Notes: generated from the sequence alone by a model not told the origin. A DNA stretch of 64,000 nt from Streptomyces sp. NBC_00190 (GCF_036203305.1 NZ_CP108131.1:6510001-6574000), one strand, 5' to 3'; numbered from the stretch's first letter, positions 53,816-63,202 are shown. Made by a program: numbers and translations.

Positions 53816-55204
53816 GTGGCCCAGGCGCCCAGGTTTCGCAAAGACGCAGTCGCAGTACCGGAGGAGAAGCACCCGGTCGACGAGACCCTGCCTCCGCTGA
53901 AAATGTTCACGAGCGGCCTCCAGCACGTGGCCGCCATGTACGCGGGTGTCGTGGCCCCGCCCATGATCGTCGGCCCCGCCGTCGGCCTCTCCGCCACCGA
54001 GACCGCCTTCCTGATGGGCGCCTCGCTCTTCACCGCAGGGCTCGCGACCCTCCTCCAGACCCTCGGTTTCTGGAAGATCGGTGCCAGACTCCCCTTCGTC
54101 AACGGCGTCTCCTTCGCCGGTGTGACCCCGATGATCGCGATCGGCAAGGGGGAGGGAGCGGACGCCATCCCCGTCATCTTCGGCGCGATCATCGTCGCCG
54201 GAGCCGTCGGCTTCTTCGCCGCCCCCTACTTCGGCAAACTCGTCCGCTTCTTCCCGCCGGTCGTGACGGGTACGGTCATCACCCTGATCGGCGTCTCGCT
54301 CCTGCCCGTCGCCTTCAACTGGTCGCAGGGCGGGAACCGCACCGCCACCGACTACGGCTCGATGAAGAACATCGGGATGGCGGCCGTCACCCTGGTCATC
54401 GTCCTGCTGATGCGCAAGTTCCTGCGCGGCTTCCTCCAGCAGATATCCATCCTGCTCGGCCTGGTGGCGGGCACGCTGATCGCTCTCCCGCTGGGCATGA
54501 CCAGCTTCGACGCCGTCAAGAACGCCTCGGTGATCGGCTTCCCGACCCCGTTCCACTTCGGCGCCCCGCAGTTCCAGGTCGCCGCCATCGTCTCGATGTG
54601 CATCGTCATGCTCGTCTGCATGACCGAGTCCACCGCCGACATCCTGGCCCTCGGCAAGATCGTAGGCCGCCCGGCGGACGCGAGGACCATCGAGGGCGGC
54701 CTGCGCGCCGACACCCTCGGCAGCGCGATCAGCCCGCTCTTCAACGGCTTCATGTGCAGCGCCTTCGCCCAGAACATCGGCCTGGTCGCCATGACCAAGG
54801 TGCGAAGCCGGTTCGTCGTCGCCGCCGGCGGGGGCATCCTGATCCTGCTGGGCCTGTGCCCGATGGCGGCCTCCGTGATCGGCGTCGTCCCGTTGCCGGT
54901 CCTCGGCGGCGCCGGCATCGTGCTCTTCGGCTCGGTCGCGGCGAGCGGCATCCAGACCCTGGCGGGCGCGGCCATGGAGAAGGGCGAGAACGCCCTGATC
55001 GTCGCCGCCTCGGTGGGCATCGGCCTGATCCCCATCGCCGCGCCGGAGTTCTACCACGCCTTCCCGAAGGACCTGCTGGTCGTCCTCGACTCCGGCATCA
55101 GCACCGGCTGTGTGGTGGCGATCCTGCTCAACCTCGCCTTCAACCACCTCGGCGCCGGGAAGGACGCGGGCGCGGCCGTCCCGGATCCTGTCCCGGTGCA
55201 CTGA
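53816..55204 (+). CDS. nucleobase:cation symporter (xanthine/urate permease, NCS2)
   Basis: 462-aa NCS2 permease with about twelve membrane segments. Signature elements include LPPLKMFTSGLQHVAAMYAGVVAPPMIVG near the N-terminus (QH motif), SFAGVTPMIAIG near 95-106, and the NCS2 motif MTESTADILALGKI near 270-283. It imports xanthine, urate or guanine with a cation. GTG 53816 is used because GGAGGAAG precedes it; an upstream GTG/ATG at 53792 has no site. Strong terminator downstream. Confidence 0.9.
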   Translation: MAQAPRFRKDAVAVPEEKHPVDETLPPLKMFTSGLQHVAAMYAGVVAPPMIVGPAVGLSATETAFLMGASLFTAGLATLLQTLGFWKIGARLPFVNGVSFAGVTPMIAIGKGEGADAIPVIFGAIIVAGAVGFFAAPYFGKLVRFFPPVVTGTVITLIGVSLLPVAFNWSQGGNRTATDYGSMKNIGMAAVTLVIVLLMRKFLRGFLQQISILLGLVAGTLIALPLGMTSFDAVKNASVIGFPTPFHFGAPQFQVAAIVSMCIVMLVCMTESTADILALGKIVGRPADARTIEGGLRADTLGSAISPLFNGFMCSAFAQNIGLVAMTKVRSRFVVAAGGGILILLGLCPMAASVIGVVPLPVLGGAGIVLFGSVAASGIQTLAGAAMEKGENALIVAASVGIGLIPIAAPEFYHAFPKDLLVVLDSGISTGCVVAILLNLAFNHLGAGKDAGAAVPDPVPVH

Positions 55205-55232
55205 CCGGGACAGGCCCGGCACGCGGACAGCA

Positions 55233-55279
55233 CGGCGGTGCGTACGCCACCCACTGCGGGCGTGGCGTACGCACCGCCG
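55233..55279 (+). terminator. strong terminator after the permease
   Basis: Perfect 18-bp stem CGGCGGTGCGTACGCCAC / GTGGCGTACGCACCGCCG with an 11-nt loop, 28 bp after the permease stop. Confidence 0.8.
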
Positions 55280-55419
55280 TACCGGGCCGTGACGCGTCAA
55301 GGGCGCGGCCCCGGTCGTATGCGCAGCCCCATTGCGCCATCCGCCCCGGGCAGGCAACTGACGGACAGTCAATTCGGTGTTGACAGGCGTCTCCGATGTC
55401 CAACCGAAGGAGCCCCGCC

Positions 55420-55617
55420 ATGCGAAGGAAGACCGCGGCACTGCTGGGAAGTGCCACGCTGCTCGCCATCCCGCTGCTCGCCGGGCCGGCCGAGGCCGCA
55501 CCGGCCGGGGCCAACTGGAATTGCGGTGACGCCTGGTACTCCAGCCGCGCCGAAGGCCATGCGTGGATCCAGTACTGCCGGTGTGACATGGAAGAGCTGC
55601 TGATCCGTAGCCCGTAG
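55420..55617 (+). CDS. small secreted protein
   Basis: 65-aa precursor with a signal peptide (MRRKT, hydrophobic ALLGSATLLAIPLLAG, likely cleavage after AEAAPA) and a ~35-aa mature part with three Cys (WNCGDAWY, YCRCDMEE). AAGGAG lies 8 nt before ATG 55420. Short Cys-containing exported proteins like this are frequent in Streptomyces; function unknown. Confidence 0.7.
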   Translation: MRRKTAALLGSATLLAIPLLAGPAEAAPAGANWNCGDAWYSSRAEGHAWIQYCRCDMEELLIRSP

Positions 55618-55633
55618 CCCGTAGCCCGTCCTG

Positions 55634-56275
55634 TCAGCCCTGTCCGTCCGCCGGCCCCTCCCACAGCATCAGATTGCTCATCAGCTCGGCCTGCTCGATC
55701 GCGTCGTCCAGCGCGTGGTGGGTGTGCCGGCGGCCGGAGAGCAGTGCCTTCGGCATCCGGCCCTTGACGGCGGCCCGCAGCGGTACGCGCGCCTTCGTCG
55801 CGTAGAGGGTCTTCATGTCCAGGCATCCGGAGTGGCCGAAGGGGCTGTCGCCGCCGAACCGCATCAAGTACCAGTACAGGAAGGTCCAGTCGAAGGAGGC
55901 CGGGTAGCCGCACATCACGGGCTGCGCGCCGACGGAGACCTCGCGCACCCACGCGCGGAACTGGGCCATGGCCGTCTCCGGATCGGCGCCCTCGCGAACC
56001 AGCCGGTCCCGGTCCAGCCCGCTCACCGCGAGGGCCTCGGGCACGAACTCGTCGCTGATCGGCCGCAACTCGCGGTAGAAGGTGAGCTCTTCGGGGTCGG
56101 CGGCCGTATACGAACCGCCGTCCTGCCGCCCGGCGACGGAGGCCCCGAAGCTGATCATCGAGTACGGACCGGGAATCGGCCCGTCGGCCTCGATGTCGAC
56201 GGAGATGTACAGGGAGGGTCGTGCGGTACGGGCTGCCATGCCCGAGAGCATGGCAGCCCGTACCGTTTCGATCAC
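55634..56275 (-). CDS. DEDDh-family 3'-5' exonuclease
   Basis: 213-aa exonuclease-fold protein with SVDIEADGP (ExoI, D-x-E) near residues 25-33, ASFDWTFLYW (ExoII Asp) near 125-134 and HHALDDAIEQ (ExoIII with His and Asp) near 188-197, all catalytic residues present. It would remove nucleotides from 3' ends of DNA or RNA. Two starts are possible: ATG 56275, or ATG 56239 (MAARTARPS), which lies inside a 17-bp hairpin (56225-56264). Confidence 0.8.
   Translation of the reverse strand: MIETVRAAMLSGMAARTARPSLYISVDIEADGPIPGPYSMISFGASVAGRQDGGSYTAADPEELTFYRELRPISDEFVPEALAVSGLDRDRLVREGADPETAMAQFRAWVREVSVGAQPVMCGYPASFDWTFLYWYLMRFGGDSPFGHSGCLDMKTLYATKARVPLRAAVKGRMPKALLSGRRHTHHALDDAIEQAELMSNLMLWEGPADGQG
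56225..56264. terminator. 17-bp-stem hairpin at the lipase/exonuclease junction
   Basis: GGTACGGGCTGCCATGC / GCATGGCAGCCCGTACC with a 6-nt loop. It lies 25 bp past the lipase stop and covers one of the two start codons of the exonuclease gene, so it may both end lipase transcription and limit translation of the exonuclease. Confidence 0.65.
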
Positions 56276-56288
56276 CCGGTTTTCGCCG

Positions 56289-57503
56289 CTACGGCGCGGG
56301 CGTCAGGTACATCCCGCTCTGGTCGGCTCCGGCGGTGTTCTTGCAGCTGGAGCCGGAGTTCGCGGGCTGGGCGACGGCCAGGGCGAGGCAGCGTCCCGCG
56401 GCCAGCTGTCCGAAGTAGTTCGGGTGCATGGACTCCTGGATCAGGCCCTGCGTCTCGTTGTTGTCGATCCAGCGCGCCCACTCGCTGGTCTTCGCCGAGG
56501 CCGGGACGGTGGAGGTCACCTGCTTGCTGGCCTTGGCGCACACCTCGCGGCCCTGCATCATGTCCCGCAGGTCCAGGAACTGCACGCCCTTGGCGGCGGC
56601 GACGCCCTTGATGCGGCCCGCGATCTGCGGCACGAGCGAGTCACGCGCCCAGTCCGAGTCCCGGTTCCAGAAGGGGCAGCCGCCGCTGTTGAGGCGGCTC
56701 CAGTCGCTCTGCGTGTACCGGTTCTCGGCGCCCCGCGGGATCGGCGACGGGTAGGACTGCAGCACGATCCGGTAGGCGGAGTCAGCGTACCCGGCCGCGC
56801 GCATCACGGCCCGCACCTCGTCCACGGACTTCCCGACGTCGGCCATGACCTGGTCGATCTTCTGGTCCACGCCGTACTGCTGGTCGTCGTAGCAGTAGGA
56901 GTTCCAGAGGACGAAGTCGAGGGCGCAGTCCTTGATGATGTCGGCGAAGCCGAGGTCGTTCCCGCCGATGGACAGCGCGATGACCTTGACGTCGTGGCTC
57001 GCGGCCACGGCGGCGAGCTGATCGGCCTGCGGGGCCTCGCCCTTGAAGCCCACGCCGCCGTTGGAGGCGCGGAAGACGTTCTCGGAAGTCGCCCCGGAAC
57101 ACGCCAGGTTCACGGCGACATCGGCGATCGCGCCGGCGCTCTTGACCTCGGCGGAGTCGGAGCGGTGGCAGCCGCCGGCGGTGCTCCCGTAGACCTTCGA
57201 GGGGTCGTAGGTGCTCCCGCTGACCCAGGCCCGGTCGGTGCCGGTGCGATTCCCGGTGTTGGTGAGGCTGTTGCCCTTCCAGCGGCCTGCCTCGCCGGAT
57301 ATGTAACTGTCGCCCATGGACACGACGGCGGTGGGCCCGGTCCCGGAACTGGCCACCGAGGTCCCGGCCCCACCGGCCACCAGCGCGCTGACGGCGAGCG
57401 GCAGGACCAACCCGGCCCCTGCCAGGCGTCGCACGCGACGGCGGGCCCGGTCCTTGCTGACGTTGCGGAATCCGATCACTGCGGAACTCCTGCGGTAGGC
57501 CAT
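56289..57503 (-). CDS. secreted SGNH/GDSL-family lipase or esterase
   Basis: 404-aa secreted SGNH hydrolase. Signal region: basic N-terminus (DRARRRVRRLAG) followed by a hydrophobic core LVLPLAVSALVAGG. Block I GDSYISGEAGRW near residues 63-74 (Ser nucleophile), SIGGNDLGF near 176 (block III GGND), and block V with Asp/His near MHPNYFGQ at the C-terminal end (QESMHPNYFGQLA). Eleven or so Cys fit a disulfide-bonded extracellular lipase like those of Streptomyces. It is monocistronic. Confidence 0.88.
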   Translation of the reverse strand: MAYRRSSAVIGFRNVSKDRARRRVRRLAGAGLVLPLAVSALVAGGAGTSVASSGTGPTAVVSMGDSYISGEAGRWKGNSLTNTGNRTGTDRAWVSGSTYDPSKVYGSTAGGCHRSDSAEVKSAGAIADVAVNLACSGATSENVFRASNGGVGFKGEAPQADQLAAVAASHDVKVIALSIGGNDLGFADIIKDCALDFVLWNSYCYDDQQYGVDQKIDQVMADVGKSVDEVRAVMRAAGYADSAYRIVLQSYPSPIPRGAENRYTQSDWSRLNSGGCPFWNRDSDWARDSLVPQIAGRIKGVAAAKGVQFLDLRDMMQGREVCAKASKQVTSTVPASAKTSEWARWIDNNETQGLIQESMHPNYFGQLAAGRCLALAVAQPANSGSSCKNTAGADQSGMYLTPAP

Positions 57504-57666
57504 GCCGAAGCCCAGGTACAGCTCCGACGCATGGCTGGAAAAGTGGGGGTACCGCCGGCCGGTGGCATCGGAAAGGTGACATGGCGCACGTTGTTACCGC
57601 TAGGTACAGGCAAGTTACGAACAAGTAACAACCGATCGGTCGTTCGGCCCGGTGCCCGGGAAACAG

Positions 57667-57702
57667 CTCCGCCCCCGCTGCCTGGTGGCGGCGGGGGCGG
57701 AG
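57667..57702 (-). terminator. terminator after malate synthase
   Basis: Perfect 12-bp stem CTCCGCCCCCGC / GCGGGGGCGGAG with a 12-nt loop, 45 bp past the malate synthase stop on the minus strand. The remainder of 57504-57746 holds the lipase promoter. Confidence 0.75.
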
Positions 57703-57746
57703 TCCGTGATGTCCGGCTGCTGTGCGTTTCAGCCGGAAGCGGGGTG

Positions 57747-59366
57747 TCAGCCGAGCAGTTGGTCGTACGCGGGGAGGGTGAGGAAGTCCGCGTAGTCCGC
57801 GTCCAGGGAGACCTGGAGGAGGAGGTCGTGGGCCTGCTGCCACTTTCCGGCCGCGAACGCCTCCTCGCCGACCTCGGCGCGGATGGCGGCCAGTTCCTCC
57901 GCCGCGATCTCGCGGGTCAGCTCGGCCGTCGCCGTCAGGCCGTTCTCGAAGACGACACCTGCGTTGATCCACTGCCAGATCTGCGAGCGCGAGATCTCGG
58001 CGGTGGCCGCGTCCTCCATCAGGCCGAAGATGCCGACGGCGCCGAGGCCCCGCAGCCAGGCCTCGATGTAGCGGATGCCGACCTGGACCGCGTTGCGCAG
58101 GCCCTCGTACGTGGGCTTCGCGTCCAGCGAGTCGATCGCGATGAGCTCGCCCGGGGCCACCGAGACGTCCTCGCGCAGGCGGTCCTTCTGGTTCGGCTTG
58201 TCGCCGAGCACGGCGTCGAAGGAGGCCATCGCGATCGGGACCAGGTCGGGGTGGGCGACCCAGGAGCCGTCGAAGCCGTCGCCCGCCTCGCGGTCCTTGT
58301 CGGCCTTGACCTTCTCGAACGCGACCTTGTTGACCTCGGCGTCCTTGCGGGAGGGGATGAAGGCCGCCATGCCGCCGATGGCGTGCGCGCCGCGCTTGTG
58401 GCAGGTGCGCACCAGCAGTTCGGTGTAGGCGCGCATGAACGGGGCGGTCATCGTCACCGCGTTGCGGTCCGGCAGGACGAACTTCTCGCCGCCGTCACGG
58501 AAGTTCTTCACGATCGAGAAGAGGTAGTCCCAGCGGCCCGCGTTCAGGCCGGCCGCGTGGTCGCGCAGCTCGTAGAGGATCTCCTCCATCTCGTACGCGG
58601 CGGTGATCGTCTCGATGAGGACCGTCGCGCGGACGGTGCCCTGCGGGATGCCGACGTAGTCCTGGGCGAAGACGAAGATGTCGTTCCAGAGGCGCGCCTC
58701 CAGGTGCGACTCCGTCTTCGGCAGGTAGAAGTACGGGCCCTTGCCGAGGTCGATCAGGCGCTTCGCGTTGTGGAAGAAGTACAGGCCGAAGTCGACGAGC
58801 GAGCCGGAGGCCGGGCCGCCCTCGAACCGGAGGTGGCGCTCCTCCAGGTGCCAGCCGCGCGGCCGCATCACGACGGTGGCGAGCTCGTCGGCGGGCCGCA
58901 GGGCGTACGCCTTGCCCGTGCGCCCGTCCGTGAAGTCGATGCGGCGCTCGTAGGCGTCGATGAGGTTGAGCTGGCCGAGGACGACGTTCTCCCAGGTGGG
59001 AGCGGATGCGTCCTCGAAGTCGGCGAGCCAGACCTTGGCGCCCGAGTTCAGGGCGTTGATGGTCATCTTGCGGTCCGTCGGACCGGTGATCTCCACGCGG
59101 CGGTCGTTCAGCGCGGCCGGCGCCGGGGCCACCTTCCAGTCTCCCTCGCGGACCTGTGCGGTGTCCGGGAGGAAGTCGAGGGTGGAGGTCCGGGCGATCT
59201 CGGCACGGCGCTCGCCGCGCCGGGCGAGGAGCTCCGCCCGGCGGGGGGCGAACCGCCGGTGCAGCTCGGCCACGAAGGCGAGGGCCGCTTCGGTGAGGAC
59301 TTCGTCCTGCCGGGGCAGGGGCTCGGCTGCGACGATGGCCAGCGGGGACGGCGCTGGTGCGGACAT
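57747..59366 (-). CDS. aceB: malate synthase A
   Basis: 539-aa malate synthase (A form length). It condenses glyoxylate and acetyl-CoA to malate. Motifs: [38 protein letters not shown] region near residues 75-105, the catalytic Arg/Glu region [17 protein letters not shown] near 210-226, and [21 protein letters not shown] near 245-265. ATG 59366 has AAGGAG upstream and matches the family start; the frame reaches 59429. Operator boxes like those of gcl and hyi lie upstream. It links purine-derived glyoxylate to the TCA cycle. Confidence 0.95.
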   Translation of the reverse strand: MSAPAPSPLAIVAAEPLPRQDEVLTEAALAFVAELHRRFAPRRAELLARRGERRAEIARTSTLDFLPDTAQVREGDWKVAPAPAALNDRRVEITGPTDRKMTINALNSGAKVWLADFEDASAPTWENVVLGQLNLIDAYERRIDFTDGRTGKAYALRPADELATVVMRPRGWHLEERHLRFEGGPASGSLVDFGLYFFHNAKRLIDLGKGPYFYLPKTESHLEARLWNDIFVFAQDYVGIPQGTVRATVLIETITAAYEMEEILYELRDHAAGLNAGRWDYLFSIVKNFRDGGEKFVLPDRNAVTMTAPFMRAYTELLVRTCHKRGAHAIGGMAAFIPSRKDAEVNKVAFEKVKADKDREAGDGFDGSWVAHPDLVPIAMASFDAVLGDKPNQKDRLREDVSVAPGELIAIDSLDAKPTYEGLRNAVQVGIRYIEAWLRGLGAVGIFGLMEDAATAEISRSQIWQWINAGVVFENGLTATAELTREIAAEELAAIRAEVGEEAFAAGKWQQAHDLLLQVSLDADYADFLTLPAYDQLLG

Positions 59367-59494
59367 ATCTGTCACTCCTTCAGCGGCGGTGCCTTGCGGC
59401 CGCGGGGGAATGCTCGCGCGAGACGGCACGCAGTGCCGTCGGATGTGGAGAGTTCCGGGATACGGTCGCGGGCGCCGTCTTTGGTTCAGGGCGC

Positions 59495-59530
59495 TTCTGA
59501 CCAGTGGATAGTAATTTCCTCATGGTGGAA
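59495..59530. promoter_or_regulatory. paired operator boxes upstream of aceB
   Basis: TTCTGACCAGTGGAT (59495-59509) and TTCCTCATGGTGGAA (59516-59530) begin 21 bp apart. They match TTCYG-N5-YGGAA with a few changes and lie about 130-165 bp before the aceB ATG, i.e. in its promoter region. Confidence 0.6.
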
Positions 59531-59617
59531 GTTCAATGGTTTGTTGATGTCGAGATTCTCCGAGTCGACAGATTCCGTTTCGCGGTGGCCCTCAGTGCCA
59601 CTCCCGTTACACCGCGC

Positions 59618-60277
59618 TCAGAGCAGGCGGGCCAGGTCGGGCGGGGTGTCGATGTCGTATGCCTCCGCGATGTCCGCGCACTCCACCAGCGTGAGCTCCT
59701 CCGCGTGTCGCGCAAGGTGCACCCGCGCGCCCTTGTCACCCGTCGCCGTGGCCGCGATGTCCGCCCACCGGTCCGCGCCGAACAGCACCGGGTGGCCGCG
59801 CTCGCCGTCGTAGGCCGCCGCCACCAGGCTCGCCGGGGAGCGGTACGCCTCCCGCACCCGGGCCACGGCCGCCGGCCCGATGCCCGGCTGGTCCACCAGG
59901 CAGACCAGGGCCGCGCGGGCGCCCGTACCGGCCAGGGAGGCGAGGCCGACCCGCAGGGACGAGCCCATGCCCTGGGTCCAGTCGGGGTTGTCCACGACCA
60001 CGCAGCCGGCCAGGTCCGCGCGCTCGCGGACCTCGGACGCCGAAGCGCCCAGCACCACGTGCACCGGGCCGCAGCCCGCCTCGCGCAGCACCCGCACGGC
60101 GTTCTCGACCAGCGGGCGGCCGCGGTAGGGGAGCAGGGCCTTGGGCCGGCCGCCGAGCCGGCGGCCGCCGCCGGCGGCCAGGAGGAGGCCCGCGATCACC
60201 GGTGAAGCGGTCTGGCCGCTCCGGTCGGTCCGGTCGGTCAGGTCGGGGTGGTCAGTGTGGTCGGTGTGGGATGGCAT
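59618..60277 (-). CDS. MocA/MobA-like nucleotidyltransferase
   Basis: 219-aa NTP-transferase: LLLAAGGGRRLGGRPKALLPYRG near 30-52 (nucleotide-binding GxGxRxGxPK), VVDNPDWTQGMGSSLRVGLA near 100-118 and VCLVDQPGI near 130. This is the MocA/MobA-like layout, cytidylyl- or guanylyl-transferase to molybdopterin. It fits the context, since xanthine dehydrogenase needs molybdenum cofactor, but that gene is not in the window. The N-terminal ~25 residues are a repetitive His/Thr/Asp stretch; a later start is possible. It overlaps the next upstream small gene by 40 bp. Confidence 0.8.
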   Translation of the reverse strand: MPSHTDHTDHPDLTDRTDRSGQTASPVIAGLLLAAGGGRRLGGRPKALLPYRGRPLVENAVRVLREAGCGPVHVVLGASASEVRERADLAGCVVVDNPDWTQGMGSSLRVGLASLAGTGARAALVCLVDQPGIGPAAVARVREAYRSPASLVAAAYDGERGHPVLFGADRWADIAATATGDKGARVHLARHAEELTLVECADIAEAYDIDTPPDLARLL

Positions 60278-60432
60278 GCCACCGATTCTCGCTCCTGGGC
60301 CGGCGCGACCGGCCGTCTTCCACGGGTCAGGGCGCCGCGTACGGCGGCCAGCGCGGCCCCGATCCGCAGCGGCTCGGAGATCCGGTTCTCGGCGGCGGCC
60401 AGCAGGGCTCGTTCGTCACGGTCGGTCAGCAT
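60238..60432 (-). CDS. small hypothetical protein
   Basis: 64-aa protein (MLTDRDERALLAAAENRISEPLRIGAALAAVRG...) with a helical N-terminal 40 residues and a low-complexity tail. A start at 60462 would add 10 residues. No domain recognised. It is divergent from the MocR-type regulator gene with the operator at 60447-60488 between them. Confidence 0.5.
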   Translation of the reverse strand: MLTDRDERALLAAAENRISEPLRIGAALAAVRGALTRGRRPVAPAQERESVACHPTPTTLTTPT

Positions 60433-60446
60433 CGCCGAAGCTCCTT

Positions 60447-60512
60447 GCCAATCGGGGTCCAATACGGCGAGTCTGGTCCCCGATTGGCCTGGCCGTCAGA
60501 GCCAATCAGGGG
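60447..60512. promoter_or_regulatory. MocR operator: inverted plus direct repeat
   Basis: GCCAATCGGGG (60447-60457) and CCCCGATTGGC (60478-60488) form a perfect 11-bp inverted repeat, and a third, direct copy GCCAATCAGGGG lies at 60501-60512 next to the MocR ribosome site. Inverted plus direct copies are typical of autoregulated MocR-family promoters. Confidence 0.7.
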
Positions 60513-60520
60513 AGGTTGGC

Positions 60521-62008
60521 ATGGCAAACGGGCGAGTGGTCCAGACAGCGGACAGAACCCTCGGCAGTCGGCAGCTGGCGGCCCTGCTCCCCGCCGAGGT
60601 GCTGGCCCGCCCCGGCTACCGGTCGCTCGCCGACGCCGTCCGCACGCTGATCCTCGACGGTCGCATCGCCCTGCACGTACGGCTGCCCGCCGAGCGCGAG
60701 TTCGCCGAGGCGGTCGGCGCCAGCCGGGCCACCGTCACCGGCGCCTACGACCTGCTGCGGGAGAGCGGCTACGTCCGCAGTCGCCGCGGCTCCGGCACCT
60801 GGACCGAACTCCCCGACGGCCACCGCCCCGTCGGCGCCCACCTCCTCGTCGGGGCCGGCGGCTACAGCGCCGACGACGACCCCGGCATCGACCTCGCCAT
60901 CGCCGCCATGGGCGCGCCCGAGGACAGCCTCTCGGAGGCCTTCGCCTGGGCCGCGACCAGGCTGCCCCGGTTCGCCCGCACTCCCGGCTACCACCCCTTC
61001 GGCCTGCCCGACCTGCGCACGGCCGTCGCCGAGCGGTTCACCCGGCGCGGGCTGCCCACCCGCCCCGAGCAGATCCTGGTCACGGCCGGGGCCCAGCAGG
61101 CCTTCGCGCTGGTCGTCAGCCTGCTCTGCCGGGCCGGGGACCGGGTCGTCACCGAGAACCCGACCTACGCGAACGCCCTCGACGCCCTGCGCCACGCCCG
61201 GCTGCGCACCGGGTCGATCGCCGTCTCCGACGCGGGATGGGACATGGAGATAGCCGAGTCGACGCTGCGCCAGACCGTGCCCCGGCTGGCGTACGTGATC
61301 CCGGACTTCCACAACCCGACGGGCGCGCTGATGCCGCCGGAGCAGCGGCTGCGGCTGCTCGCGGCCACCCGGGCCACCGGGACCTGGCTGGTGGTGGACG
61401 AGACGATCGCCGACATCGCGCTGGACGTTCCCGCGCCCGCGCCCCTGGCCTCGCTGGCCCCGCGCGGCGGCGCCGACCACGTGATCACCATCGGCTCGCT
61501 CAGCAAGACGCACTGGGGCGGTCTGCGGGTGGGCTGGATCCGGGCCACCGCGAAGATGATCACCGAGCTGACGGCCGTACGCGTTTCCGCCGACATGACC
61601 GGCTCGGTACTCGACCAGCTCGTCGCGCTCCCGCTGATGGAGGGCCTGGACCGGACCGTGCCCGCGCGCCTGGCGCAGCTGCGGACCCGGCGCGAAGCCC
61701 TGGTGCGGTCCCTCCAGCGGCACACACCGGAATGGTCCTGGCAGCTGCCGCCCGGCGGGCTCTCGCTCTGGGTCGACCTGGGCGAGCCGGTCAGCTCCGC
61801 GCTGGGGGAGCGGGCCGCGGCCGCCGGGGTGCACATTGGCCGCGGGGCCCGATTCGGGGTGGACCCGGGGACCTTCGAACACCGGCTCCGCATCCCGTAC
61901 ACGCTGCCCGAAGACCGCCTGGACGAAGGCGTACGCCTCCTCGCGCAAGCCTTCCACGAGGGCGTCCCGCTGACCCCGGCGGTGGACCGGCCGTACTGGG
62001 TGGCGTAG
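60521..62008 (+). CDS. MocR-type GntR/aminotransferase regulator
   Basis: 495-aa MocR protein: N-terminal GntR winged helix (about 20-90: LADAVRTLILDGRIAL, LPAEREFAEAVGASRATVTGAYDLL) fused to a fold-type I aminotransferase domain with PLP-site segments FHNPTGALMPP near 260 and the Schiff-base Lys in ITIGSLSKTHWGGLRVGWIR near 325-345. ATG 60521 has GGGGAGG upstream. MocR regulators bind PLP and an amino acid and control nearby genes; possible targets are itself and the divergent small gene. Confidence 0.92.
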   Translation: MANGRVVQTADRTLGSRQLAALLPAEVLARPGYRSLADAVRTLILDGRIALHVRLPAEREFAEAVGASRATVTGAYDLLRESGYVRSRRGSGTWTELPDGHRPVGAHLLVGAGGYSADDDPGIDLAIAAMGAPEDSLSEAFAWAATRLPRFARTPGYHPFGLPDLRTAVAERFTRRGLPTRPEQILVTAGAQQAFALVVSLLCRAGDRVVTENPTYANALDALRHARLRTGSIAVSDAGWDMEIAESTLRQTVPRLAYVIPDFHNPTGALMPPEQRLRLLAATRATGTWLVVDETIADIALDVPAPAPLASLAPRGGADHVITIGSLSKTHWGGLRVGWIRATAKMITELTAVRVSADMTGSVLDQLVALPLMEGLDRTVPARLAQLRTRREALVRSLQRHTPEWSWQLPPGGLSLWVDLGEPVSSALGERAAAAGVHIGRGARFGVDPGTFEHRLRIPYTLPEDRLDEGVRLLAQAFHEGVPLTPAVDRPYWVA

Positions 62009-62018
62009 GCCCCGGCGG

Positions 62019-62468
62019 CTACGGCCGCTCGCGGAAGTACGCGTTCGCCGCCGGGCGGAACATCAGGGCCACCGCCGTCAGGACGGCCGCCAGGTGGACC
62101 GCCCGGCTCGCGCCGAAGACCAGGTCGAGGGTGTCCGCGCGCGACAGGGCGTCGGCGAGCGAACCCCCGTCGAGGAGGTACCGCAGGGGCTCCACGACCA
62201 GCGAGGCGGTGCCGACGACGCCGAGGCCGACGGCCAGGGTGATCCGGGCCCAGCGCGCACCCGAGCGCATGCGGAAGGCGACCAGGACGGCCACGGTGAA
62301 GACGGTCAGGCGGACCACCAGGCCGACGGCGATCTCGTCGGCCGGAACCCTGCCGAGCATGAGCGCGGTTTCGAACGCCCCGGCGGCCACCGCCGTGAGC
62401 CAGAGCACGAAGGCGGCGCGGACCTCGGTGGGGGGCGTGAGTCGGCGGGGTACGACGGCGGTGTACAT
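62019..62468 (-). CDS. small integral membrane protein
   Basis: 149-aa protein with four hydrophobic segments (about 18-40, 48-66, 75-95 and 118-138). ATG 62468. No family recognised. It follows the response regulator gene on the same strand after 104 bp and may belong to that two-component unit. Confidence 0.7.
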   Translation of the reverse strand: MYTAVVPRRLTPPTEVRAAFVLWLTAVAAGAFETALMLGRVPADEIAVGLVVRLTVFTVAVLVAFRMRSGARWARITLAVGLGVVGTASLVVEPLRYLLDGGSLADALSRADTLDLVFGASRAVHLAAVLTAVALMFRPAANAYFRERP

Positions 62469-62572
62469 CGGGGGCTCGCTCTCGGCTCGGGTACTCGGCA
62501 CCCCGATGCTCCCGCCGGTCCGGTCCGCGCACCCGCCTGCCGCCCGGTGTATCCGACCTGGGGCTGGCCCCC

Positions 62573-63202
62573 CTACGGCGTGCGGATCAGGCGGCGGGTG
62601 GCGGCGGCCGCGACCGCGGAGGTGCGGGAGTCGACGCCGAGCTTCGCGTAGATGTGCACCAGGTGGGACTTGACCGTGGCCTGGCTGAGGAAGAGCCGCT
62701 TGGAGATCTGCTGGTTCGACAGGCCGTCCGCGACCAGCTGGAGCACCTCCAGCTCCCGCTTCGTCAGCGCCTCCGCCGGGGTCCGCATCCGGTCCATCAG
62801 CCGCAGCGCCACCGCCGGGGCCAGCGCCGACTGGCCCGCCGCGGCCGTTCGGACCGCAGCTGCCAGCTCCTCCGGCGGGGCGTCCTTCAGCAGGTAGCCC
62901 GAAGCGCCCGCCTCCACGGCCGCCAGGATGTCCGCGTCCGTGTCGTACGTGGTCAGCACCAGCACCCGGGGCGCGCCCTGCCGGGCCGTGATCAGGGCCG
63001 TCGCCTCGGCGCCGTGCATACCGGGCCCGAACTGGAGGTCCATCAGGACCACGTCCACCGGCTCGGCGGCGGCCAGCTCCACGGCCCGCTCGGCGGTCGC
63101 GGCCTCGGCGACCACCGTGAAGTCCGGTTCGGTGTCCAGCACCGCGCGCAGGCCCGCCCGCACCACCGGGTGGTCGTCCGCGAGCAGCAGTCGGACGGTC
63201 AT
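62573..63202 (-). CDS. NarL/LuxR-family response regulator
   Basis: 209-aa response regulator: receiver domain with acidic pocket LLADDHPVVRAG, phosphoacceptor Asp in VVLMDLQFG near residue 55, TTYD and KDAP (Lys near 105), then a LuxR HTH (LTKRELEVLQLVADGLSNQQISKRLFLS, VKSHLVHIYAKLGV) near 145-195. Its start overlaps the stop of the sensor kinase gene, forming a typical two-component pair. Confidence 0.93.
   Translation of the reverse strand: MTVRLLLADDHPVVRAGLRAVLDTEPDFTVVAEAATAERAVELAAAEPVDVVLMDLQFGPGMHGAEATALITARQGAPRVLVLTTYDTDADILAAVEAGASGYLLKDAPPEELAAAVRTAAAGQSALAPAVALRLMDRMRTPAEALTKRELEVLQLVADGLSNQQISKRLFLSQATVKSHLVHIYAKLGVDSRTSAVAAAATRRLIRTP

Noticed and set aside
52036..54192. Long minus-strand frame opposite the deaminase and permease genes
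   Set aside because: Shadow of two clear plus-strand genes; its translation is Arg/Gly-rich with no domain.
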